Source: Chrysopilus asiliformis
Lineage: Eukaryota; Arthropoda; Insecta; Diptera; Rhagionidae
Direction: 5' to 3'
Length of the DNA stretch: 64,000 bases
Assembly: GCA_964034945.1 (NCBI GenBank)
Contig: OZ035963.1
Span: 32,271,644-32,335,643 of the forward strand
Shown here: piece by piece, positions 1 to 8,818 of the stretch
How positions within the stretch are numbered: the first letter of the stretch is position 1
Layout: every line of letters starts with the position of its first letter
Notes under the pieces: model-generated
The model's input: only the letters and a program-made list of their open reading frames with translations
What the model was told of the DNA's origin: nothing
Databases searched by the model: none
Program-made: the position numbers and the translations under genes

Positions 1-189
1 TTTCGTTTGTATGGCGGAGGGGGGAAGGAATGGTCCAGTTTTGCCCATTCAAGAAAGTCTCTAGCTCAATCGTTTCGAAAGTTATGGTGTTTACGGACAT
101 ACAGACAGACGGACCGATGAATGTTTTGAAGCGTTACGGTGTACTTATTCTAATATACTTTTATATGATATATCATATAGAGTATAATC
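1..189 (-). mobile_element. HLE-B fragment (Helentron/DINE-like), 5' part
   Basis: On the minus strand this matches the 5' half of the longer HLE-B copy near 35.8-36.1 kb. It shares the 'TTTGTATGG...GGGGGAA' block, the 'TTTCGAAAGTTATGG' block, a short GACAGACGGAC microsatellite and the AT-rich end TATATGATATATCATATAG. The window edge cuts it. Its 5' end lies directly against Rep-H at about 189. It is non-coding. Confidence 0.65.
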
Positions 190-822
190 AATAAAAAAAA
201 CTTAAAGGAATAAAAAACGTACAAAAGTTTGGTTAATTTAAAAAAAAATGCCCAACAAAAACGACATTTTTTGTGTCAATATCAAGGATATTGAACTTTA
301 GGCTATTTTGACGTCGCTGATTCTGAGTCGGACTTTGCTTTCGCCAGATTCACTCTACTTCTGGAGATACCAAAAAGAAAATATGTTCGATACCAAAAAA
401 GTTGCTTAAAGGATTTTCTTTTTCGTATCTCCAGAAATAGAGTGAATCAAAGTTCAATTTAGAATTAAAATATGATTAAAAATACTATCCCAACATTTTT
501 AATTATATTTTATGTAGGGGGTGGTTCTGTGGGGTTATACTTTGATATTTTGTGGAAATTTTCACAAAAAAAGAATGCAAAATAAAAGAAGGCAAAACGA
601 AATAAATAACCAAAAAATAACGAAAAAACAAAAAAAAAGTCTGTTCTCGTTACGTTTTTTGTTATTGTAACGGAATTAAATTTCTATAACGTTATAATGC
701 AATTTTGAAGAAAAAAACCGAAAAATCGTTATTTCGTTTCGTTTCGTTATTTCGTTTCGTTATTTCGTTTCGTTATTTCGTTTCGTTATTTCGTTACGTT
801 ACTATAACCTTTTACATCCCTG
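190..822 (-). mobile_element. Rep-H copy 1 (hAT-like end CAGGGATG), uninterrupted
   Basis: Read on the minus strand, it begins CAGGGATGTAAAAGG (822 downward). It then carries a CGTTATTTCGTTT tandem tract, an imperfect hairpin built on CTGGAGATAC (about 345-450), and ends near TTTTTATTGATT at 190. The same sequence occurs on the plus strand at 43941-47366, where a nest of hAT elements interrupts it. Copy 1 lacks that nest: the minus-strand reading at 531-546 is AAAGTATAACCCC without a break, so it is the empty site. The CAGRGATG start suggests a hAT MITE, but I could not find the matching other end. Confidence 0.6.
727..795. repeat. 13-bp tandem repeat, unit CGTTATTTCGTTT
   Basis: About five head-to-tail copies of CGTTATTTCGTTT lie inside Rep-H copy 1. 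Copy 2 at 43.96 kb has only one to two units, so the array expanded in this copy. Confidence 0.85.
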
Positions 823-2349
823 ATTAATATACAAATATCTTAACAATGAATTAACGTATAGACAATGTAAAGTAAAAAAAACGCTTTAAAATTGTATTTT
901 TTGGGAGGAAGCAATCGTGATATTTCTATATTAAAACGTAAGAATTTGAAAAAAAAAATCATTTACAAAAAATGTTCAATTTAACTACGAATTTATTTCA
1001 AAAGGACTTTGACATAAGGAATATGTTAAAAGTTCTGTTTTTCACTCGGAAATGTTAGATGTTTGTTCATCAAAAATAATTTTATTTAATATTTTTTCAA
1101 CCACATTTGTATGCAAGTTTCTGATAAATTCCGCCGCTATGATTTTCTTTAACTAAAATCCAGCTAAAATCATGAGCTCAATTACAGACTAATAAAGTAC
1201 ACAATTCTGATGGATGGAACACTTAAAATACATCACGCAAGGAAATGCTCCTGACTGTATGAAATTCTCAATATTTTATGTTTACCTGTCTCAGCCGCCT
1301 CATTGCAGCAATTTACCTGCACGACTGTCGACCTGAATAGCAACCAATTTTCTAACATTCAACCGAGCTACCTACGCCCAGTCAGATTATTGTCCATAGA
1401 ATCGAATAATCCTGGGTACAAAATGTTAATAACTTCGAAGTATGAAAAAAAAACTCACTGACTTTGCCTGTTTTCTTGCATTCTATGGGCGATTGTGTTT
1501 AAAATTATAAAACATTTTCCCTGCTGTAAGAAATCATTTTTGTCGTTTTGTTAATGTCGTCTCATTTAAGCAGACAAAACAACCCGAAATTCAACACAAA
1601 ACCCTCAAATGTAGAGCCATTTAACGAACTCGAAATCGTCTTCTGACATTGCGGCCTCCTTATTCTTATTCTACTTCTTAGATGCTGCAATTTCAAGTCA
1701 GTTTACCATAAGACAGTTTCAATGTGCATTCAACATTCATACAATCAGCACAACAATGCTGTAATTGAATTGAAAATCACAACATCGCCGTCTTGAAACT
1801 TGAATTCGTCTCGGTAACCAACGTTGTGATTATGCTAAGCGACTGAACGGGACCAAACCTTATATAATCACATTAAACAAAATTTTAAGGTTGTCCTTAA
1901 CACCTACGAACAACATTATTTGATTGTGCTAAAAGACATCACCGTCTTACCGTAATATTGTGGATTTCGGCGTCCGTTGCCATCACCAATGCCAAACCAT
2001 TCAACATTGTCGTCATCATCAGCATAAGAATCATGATCATTGCGGCGATCAGCATCAGCATTCGTCTCGTCTTCGCCGGTTTATTTCACCGTTTATCAAC
2101 AATGAAATCCAAGTCGGGCGGGTTGAAGGGCCAACATCAAACATTATCATCAGCATCATTCAACCCAGCCAATCCCAACAACTGAACCCTTCTCTATTTT
2201 GCCATGAAGAATTAAATTCAATTATGCTCCATCTAGAGAATGAATCAATTTTTCTAATGTTGAAATTTCATTCATCTGCAAACTATAACGATTTTTCGAG
2301 GAGTCTGATTTTGGTAGCCCAGGAATCATTGCGTCTATCCACTATTTAA
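823..2349. other. Unassigned, apparently single-copy DNA
   Basis: I see no terminal repeats, no repeated family and no recognisable protein. Short overlapping open frames at 1958-2349 come from a CAT/TCA-rich tract and have no domain I can name. The region could be intergenic or intronic. Its base composition is more balanced than that of the surrounding repeats. Confidence 0.4.
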
Positions 2350-2886
2350 CACGTTGGCTACCATGTGAGTCACCGATGTACACACACTATTGTCATTCCC
2401 GTCAGTTTCTCAAGTTCCATGATTGAATGCAGTCGTTAAATTGAGCTTACTATACACTCAGAAAAATGTCCAGGTCAACTTTTTGTCAGGTTAACTCTGA
2501 CCTTACAGAGGTTTCTGTAAGCCAGCTAGCGGTCAGAGTTAACCTATCTAAGGTCAACTCGTGCAGCTCCCAATGCCCTACTTCACCTGCTGGTGGCTTA
2601 ATTTCAGAATTTCTCCGACCACAGGTCAACTCAGTTTTACTTGCCCACATGCAGGCGAACGCGCGCCTGCCCGAGGCCAATTACGCCGTATGTAGGTCGT
2701 CGAGTTAGCCTCCATTTTTCTGAGTGTACATTCCTATAGTTTCGATGTTCACCGGTGCCTCACAGTGTGCAAAAGTGAAATAAGAGTTTGAGTCACCGGT
2801 GACTTACAAAGTACAGAAATGATTTTTGCGTTTTTTCCCAGTGTATACTAGCAGAGTAAGCGTTTTTTTGGCTGGTAGCCAACGTG
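2350..2886. mobile_element. piggyBac-like non-autonomous element (TTAA duplications)
   Basis: Inverted ends CACGTTGGCTACCA (2350) and TGGTAGCCAACGTG (ending 2886) are each flanked by TTAA (2346-2349 and 2887-2890). TTAA duplication is the hallmark of the piggyBac superfamily. There is no transposase frame. A complete CACTC element sits inside at 2455-2726, so this element was there first. Internal sub-repeats GAGTCACCG occur near both ends. Confidence 0.75.
2455..2726. mobile_element. CACTC-type MITE, 272 bp, TA duplications
   Basis: Perfect 14-bp inverted ends CACTCAGAAAAATG and CATTTTTCTGAGTG are flanked by TA on both sides (2453-2454, 2727-2728). The interior is richer in GC and carries several AGGTCAACTC / GAGTTAACCT sub-repeats. 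Open frames inside it on both strands are incidental. TA duplication points to Tc1/mariner-type integration, but the superfamily is not proven. Confidence 0.8.
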
Positions 2887-3040
2887 TTAAAATAAGATGT
2901 AAACGTGTTTAAAACCATTCATTAACTCAAAGAAAGAAATAAAATCAAAAAAAAAATTTGAAAAAATAAAAGGTACTTTTAAATTTCTGTTTTTAATTTT
3001 TTTTCATTTCATTCTTTTAGTTATTTTGTATTTGATTAGT

Positions 3041-3560
3041 ATGACTAAAAATCCAAAATGACGTCTGTCTTTCGCCACGCTTGTTTATACTTTTTAATTA
3101 TCGAATATATTCTTGGTTTTGAGTTATTCTTACAGACCTTTTGACTCCAGAACCGAATTCAGCGATCCTAAAAACCCGCAGATCAGATTTTTTCCGAAAA
3201 ATTTGAGGAAAAGAATAATCACGTTATCCCTACAGGACCTTTCGTTATCCTTACAGACTTCTTAATGTCAGAAACGGATTCAGCCACCCCAAAAGCTCGC
3301 AAATGAGTTTTTTTTTCGGAAAATTTATGGAAAAAGATAATCACGTTATCCTTACAGGAGCTACAATTATCCATACAAGGACAAGGTAGTGGAAATATTG
3401 TATCGTCATCGGAGCTACGTATGTGTGCAAAATTTCAAGACAATTGACTGAGTGGAATGGGTCAAAATTAGATTGCAAGATTTGATCCAGACAAACAAAC
3501 AAACAGACAGACAGACACCGTCATTTTTAAGCATCGAAATAGTTAGTTCTTTTTTAGAAC
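3041..3560 (-). repeat. Rep-C copy with internal direct repeats
   Basis: It contains two diverged direct units of about 110 bp ('TTATCCTTACAGACTTCTTAA...GGAAAATTT...GATAATCACGTTATCC'), then GTCAAAATTAGATTGCAAG and an AAACAAACAGACAGACAGAC microsatellite. Related sequence is at 26.4, 34.6 and 51.4 kb. The GTCTTTCGCCACGC motif near 3072 matches boundary motifs at 34.6 and 53.28 kb. The ends are not resolved and it is non-coding. Confidence 0.6.
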
Positions 3561-3667
3561 ATTTCGTAATCGAACAGGACTGCTAGAGGATACTGGCACG
3601 CGACCAGAACTCCTGAAGAAATACATTGTGGAATACCAAAACCACTTGTGACGCCGAAAAAAAACTA

Positions 3668-3975
3668 CAGTAATCCCTCCAAATTTCATACAAAGTAGGG
3701 TTCACAGTGCGCGGATTCGGTTTGCGCGCTCTTTTTGTGGAACGTATATGCCGCGCACGTTCCACAAAAAGAGCGCGCAAACCGAATCCGCGCACTGTGA
3801 ACCTTACTTTGTATGAAATTTTGGGGTTAGGAACATGTTTTTTAAACGAAAATTATAACAAAAACCGCGCAGCTGCGAAATTTTTACCACGCAGTTTGAA
3901 ATTTTGGTATTAAAAACGTAACCGCGCAGTTGCGAAACCGCGCAGTTAAAAACCGCGCAGTTGGAGGGATTACTG
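3668..3975. mobile_element. Palindromic MITE with CAGTAATCCCTCCAA ends (pogo/mariner-like)
   Basis: Inverted ends CAGTAATCCCTCCAA (3668) and TTGGAGGGATTACTG (ending 3975) are flanked by TA (3666-3667, 3976-3977). Inside, a near-perfect inverted repeat with arms of about 70 bp and a loop of about 10 bp is centred near 3753. The right part adds repeated ACCGCGCAGTT units. TA duplication and CAGT ends fit Tc1/mariner/pogo. Open frames on both strands are produced by the palindrome and are not genes. Confidence 0.8.
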
Positions 3976-4000
3976 TACTCGAAAACCTGTGTATGTTAAG

Positions 4001-4052
4001 ATTTTAGTGGAATTTGGCAAGACCTGTTCGTCTTGCAAAGGTCCACTAAAAT
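4001..4052. repeat. Compact hairpin
   Basis: An 11-bp outer stem (ATTTTAGTGGA with TCCACTAAAAT) encloses a second stem (CAAGAC with GTCTTG) around a 6-base loop. It may be the core of a degraded foldback element. Confidence 0.6.
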
Positions 4053-4424
4053 CTACCCTAACCCTTAAAAATATATCGAAGTCCTGGCGGGTAGCAAAAA
4101 AAGGAGGCCGAGGGGTTGGACCACAAAGGGGTCAAGGCGAAGTACTTAGTTTATGATGACCAGATGTCCCACATTTCAGTCGTCTATACCGCAACACCAA
4201 CATTTTATGAACAAAATAAACCTTGATTTGAATTTTATGAAGAAAATAAACCTTGATTTGAACGAAATCCAAAGAAAAATAATTAGAAAATTTACGCCGC
4301 AGGAGAAATTTTTTAAACAGGATGCGGCGTAATGATTTGGACGTGAGTCAATCATAAATTAAGTTTATTGTTAAATACCAAACAAAAAAAAAGTGTCAAA
4401 TTATTTTTTTATACGTTTTTACTT
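4053..4424. other. Short unassigned stretch with small repeats
   Basis: It holds a two-copy tandem repeat AAATAAACCTTGATTTGAA (about 4215-4261) and a loose inverted pair TACGCCGCA / TGCGGCGTA (about 4293-4332). No gene is seen. Confidence 0.4.
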
Positions 4425-5010
4425 TGCTATGCTCTAGCGGGAAAGTATTGTATTCGTGATGGAAACTTACTCAACAACGGAGGAATATAGAAATTTTCTG
4501 ATCAGTACGAAATCCGTTTCAGGCAAAATTATGAGGATGCCCGTGTAACTGTCTGTCTGTCGGTCTGTCGGTCTGTCGGTCTGTCGGTCTGTCGGTCTGT
4601 CGGTCTGTCTGTCGGTCTGTCTGTCGGTCTGTCTGTCGGTCTGTCTGTCTGTCTGTCGGTGTATCTTTCTGCCGGTCTGTCCGTTTTATGTATCCTAAAT
4701 AATTCGAGAACGCGTTGAGCTAGCGACTTGAAATTTTTTGTAAGAGTTTTACGAAAATCGTAATTTTCTATCATCTTTTGGAAAAGTAGCGTTAGCTATA
4801 GCGGGTACCTCCAATACATTTTTTTAACATTTTTTTGAAAATTTTTCGAAAACAGCGCTTTTTGGGGGAAAAAAAATACGAAATTTAAAGCATATAAAGT
4901 TTTCTAATTTTTTTGATTTAACGGTTTTTACGTATCTCTAACAGTTTTCAACAAATTTGAAAAAAAAAATTAATTTTGAAAAGATTCAAATAAAAGATTC
5001 ACTTGTGAAA
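4425..5010 (+). repeat. Rep-D copy
   Basis: The same sequence recurs reversed at 21095-21490 and forward at 60885-61118 plus 63603-63730. Shared landmarks in order are: AAATCCGTTTCAGGCAAAAT, a GTCTGTCG microsatellite, GAGCTAGCGACTTGAAATTT, TTTTACGAAAATCGTA, TAGCTATAGCGGGTACC and TTTTTACGTATCTCTAACAG. It is non-coding. The microsatellite followed by 'ACTTGAAATTT' is shared with the Helentron-like families. Confidence 0.65.
4551..4660. repeat. GTCTGTCG/GTCTGTCT microsatellite
   Basis: A GTCY tetranucleotide-type tract inside Rep-D. It yields an artefactual Thr/Asp/Arg/Pro repeat frame on the minus strand. Confidence 0.9.
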
Positions 5011-7705
5011 AATTTCATTTGTTTCAAGTAAACTCTTTTTTCTCAGCGTTTATTTTAAAAAGACTTTGACTGCGGCGCATTTGCTTTTTTCACTGCTGTT
5101 CTCCCAAAGCTAGTCATTTCGTTGTTGCAGTTTTTTTGCAGCGATGAAATTTTTAGGGAATATATCTGGTCATCTTACATTAGATGTAATTTCACGTAAT
5201 CCCATGGAATTTTTGCGATTTATTTCCCGACCATGGAATTTTTACAATTTTTTCGATTCGGCTAAAATCACCAAAAAAGTAGAATTCGAAATCGAATTAC
5301 TGCGAAGTGGTCAAAATGCATCTCTGGTTTCTTTAAACGTTTTGTATTTTTTTTTCGCAGCTCATTACCCACATAGGATTGAAGTCCAATTGAAGTCCAC
5401 CATTATAAATGGTAGAATTTACCCAAATAAAGCTAATACCTGCACATTTTCAAACCTGAATCGTTGAATGTTTAATAAAAGAAAGGTAACATATGAGGAT
5501 CTACGTCAGTCAGAGAAATGTTTGAGATGTTACATCTATCCGGAGTATCCAAATGCTACCAAAACTGAAAAAAGCGACAGATACGGAAAAGAGGCCCTTG
5601 GGGAATTGAGTAAAACTGAAATTATCATACAAAACCCATTCATTCGGGTAACAAAATAATCGCATCATTAGCCTCGACATTGTGCCTTGATGGAAGGCGA
5701 AACGTAAACCGTAAAACACACATATATTAATAATGAATACTATTATTACGGAAGTTTCGTTATATGTTATTGCATGAAAAAGGATAGAGGAAAATATGCC
5801 ACGGAGACTAGAATGGTGATATGATAAAACGGAGAAGGAAATTATTTCAAACTGGTATCCAAATTAGACAAAAGGTAAGTCTCTGTTGATTTGTAGTGCT
5901 AGATTTTCAGCGAATGTAGGAAAAATTACGTCTATTATTGGAATGTGTTGTGAAAGTAATGTGAATTTTTATAAAATTGAGCATGAACAGAAGAGTGAAT
6001 CGCATTTTTTTCGAATTTTGAAATCGGCGAGGGTGGAAAGGGGAAAGTTTCAATTCAAATTTGGGAAAGTTTCAGTTCAATCGGAGGTCATCTTTAGTTT
6101 CGGCTTTTCATTTGCAAATTTGCCAATTAACTAAATATTGAGGTTGGCCACAGGGATAGATTTAAGATTTCTGATGAATTTCATATAGAAATTCCTATTG
6201 AATTTCATACAAAAATTCCGGACAGCAAAGATTTTTAGATAAAGTATGTAAACCAAACTTAAAATTAAGCAAAGATACACATTAAATCAATAATTCATCT
6301 TTTTATTTATGACGTCACTGATTTTGTGTATATTTCATATCTGTTTTTCGTTTGAACTTCATAGCAAGTGACAGAATTTTTTGACTAGCTTAATAAAGAA
6401 ATCCCCGTTATACAAGTATGTATAACATGTTTTTTCCTTTTTTTGCCACTTGGGAAAACTTACTAACTTTTAGCTCTTTGCATTTTTCATGAGTTTTGAC
6501 TGTCTAGCATTCATTAAAGACACTAATGAACATTTTAGAATTTCAGTACTTACGAAATCTTACGAAACATTTCTACAAATAAATAATTGGATCAACTACC
6601 GAAACCAACAGAAGTAGCGTTCCTTCTGTTGAGAGACAAGAGACAAAACAACTGCTTCAACCATCAGAATTCTGCTACAAGTTTATAGTTCCACAAGAAA
6701 ATCTACCCCAAACAGTGCTACAGGTAGGTAGTCATTAAAATGAACATCGGGTAAATATTTATTTGCGCTTTTGAAACATTTGGGGTATTCATGAAACCAT
6801 ATAAAATTTCCGATTGATTTTTTCCCTTTTTTTATACGGAGTGTTCCATGAACGAACTTTTCGAATATTTTTTGTAAATCGATCAAAAATAGAAGTAAAA
6901 AATGCCAAGAATCAGTAAAAAATTAAAATAATTAAAATTTGGGAACAAATCGTACGAAAGAAATTCCTGTTGTTGCAACAGAATTTCACAATTTCTCGAA
7001 ATCCGTATTTGACGTTTACGTAATTTAAGAGCTTGTTTGTAGACAAAAATCATCGCGTAAACCTACGGCGGCCGCGTAAGTGGTAATCCTTCACAGTTTA
7101 CGCGGTTTACGACGCATTTCCGAGATTTCATGAGTCCCCCTATTGTTAAGTTTGGGAACGGAAAGGAAAAAACACTTGCGATTGATGGAAATTGTATAGC
7201 GAGTGAAAATAGTGTTATACTCTTCTATCAACAGAAGTTCAATGAAAATAAACTGAACTGCACAAAATTCCGCAAACAAACAAATTGTTTGAAACTTTGA
7301 AGGATTCAATTGGATTCGAGGTTCATTCAAATTGAATTTCTCAGAGCTTGATAAGGTAAATAACCAAAAAGACTAGTAATGTATTCAGCGTATTGTATTG
7401 ATTGCAAAACTTTTTACTTTAATAACGAAATGCATTATTGTTCAATTGCAATTCGGGCAACAAGAGATATTGAAATTAATTTTGAAGAGCCCAATTGAAG
7501 GTATGACACTATATATAGCAAGCATCATCAGCTAGTGGCTCGGCTGGCTCATCACACAGATTGGCTTTAACAGCGTAGCCACTATAATCGACCTATTATT
7601 GTGTGCTGTAATGCTTGTGTGTTGCGGTTTCGGAATCGGTGCTGTATTTTAATGTGTAGTGATTACAAATTTTGATTGTAAAGGGAGCGACAGTTACTTT
7701 GATGA
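5011..7705. other. Unassigned DNA, no recognised gene
   Basis: I found no inverted ends and no match to the families in this window. Open frames at 5144-5467 (107 codons) and 5468-5659 (63 codons) are adjacent and in phase but resemble nothing I know. The 5144 frame has ordinary AT-rich codon use, so I do not call it a gene. A short GC-rich patch near 7060-7120 contains repeated CGCGTAAG / TTTACGCGG words. Confidence 0.35.
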
Positions 7706-7714
7706 CCCCTGATC

Positions 7715-8120
7715 ACAGATATCCTACTACTAGATCAAGCCATTTGCTATCTCAAATAGGCCACTGAAACGTCAAAAAGCTATGACGAAAAAAAGGGACA
7801 AAGCTAGTAATTCTGGGAAATTAAAATTCTGGAAAAAAATGCTTATGCAGGTCCCCGACGGAATATTATTCAGTCCCTATGCCGATTATTCATGTTAATA
7901 TTCAGAGCTGCCACATACATTAATATGCAATTCCCTAAACCGTGTATAAGTCTTATGAGTTCGACGTAAAACATATAATTCAAGTGTTATTGAGTTTGTT
8001 GATTCGAACGTCTGACATCACTAAAATTCGAAGACAAAATGAGACAACCATAGTCACGCTGTCCCATATTTTTGCTATGGAATTGTTCGAGTGCCGCGAT
8101 CTAGTAGTACGATATCTGTG
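7715..8120. mobile_element. MULE-like element, 406 bp, 9-bp duplication
   Basis: Inverted ends run ACAGATATCCTACTACTAGA at 7715 and GATCTAGTAGTACGATATCTGTG ending at 8120 (listed only by key words: one mismatch in about 20). The direct repeat CCCCTGATC flanks both sides (7706-7714 and 8121-8129). Nine- to ten-base duplications are typical of the Mutator/MULE superfamily. A relative is at 48165-48527 and shares the subterminal word TTTGCTRTCTCAAAT. No transposase remains. Confidence 0.7.
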
Positions 8121-8289
8121 CCCCTGATCTATAGTATATATGAGGCCTTCAGCGCAATAACGGACTAAGCCACAAATCGAGTTTTTGAAGCTTTTCCACT
8201 TTTGTACTATTATTGACTGTAAATTTTTGGAACAAAAACATTCTGTGGACTTTATTACTCAATGTTGAAATGTTCTTGCTCTGATAGCC

Positions 8290-8818
8290 TCATATATAAA
8301 ATCGTTTAACCTGACTGACTGACTCATCAGCGCCCAACCCAAACCCCTGAAGCTAGAAACTTTCACAGTATGTCCCAACCATCACGTAGGCGCTCACTAA
8401 GGCGGGGTTTTCCGAAATTTTACCGCTAAGGGGGTAAACGGGGAGTAAAGGGGGTTTGGGTGTTTTTAAACCGTGATTTTCGCCACGAATCCTGCTCAAT
8501 AGAAGGATGAAAAGTTTCACTCGGGGGTTTTCGGGGTCGCTGATCACGAATCCGGTGTTACAATTTCAAAAATCCTAACGAAAAGTCCTGAAAGGATAAC
8601 ACAAATATCCTTTTTCCCATTTTTTCCGGGAAAAAATGGCATTATGGGGTTTTCGGGGTCGCTGATCACGAATCCGGTATTAGCTTTTCAAAATTCGCAA
8701 CGGAGAGTCCTGCAAGGATAAGATTTTTCTCAAAAGTTTGTAAGTTCGTTCCGGTTTTCTTCGTATTCTAAAACTTATACAAAAAACTTAACCCGGCAAC
8801 GACGGGAATGCAAGCTAG
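8290..8818 (+). mobile_element. Helitron, non-autonomous, ends TC...CTAG
   Basis: The start TCATATATAAAATCG (8290) and the 3' hairpin CCCGGCAACGACGGG followed by CTAG (8815-8818) and T are the canonical Helitron end structure. The body has two related blocks ('GGGGTTTTCGGGGTCGCTGATC' type near 8525 and 8647). The same 3' end is at 17208 and, reversed, at 16186. The 5' boundary is less certain than the 3' end, because the base before it is C rather than A. Confidence 0.8.

Noticed and set aside
3583..3913. Two similar proteins on opposite strands (MRGFGLRALFVER...)
   Set aside because: Both come from the two arms of one palindromic MITE at 3668-3975.
4529..4774. Thr/Asp/Arg/Pro repeat protein on minus strand
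   Set aside because: Translation of a GTCTGTCG microsatellite in Rep-D. The same applies to repeat frames at 21.7-21.9, 32.0, 47.5 and 49.3 kb.
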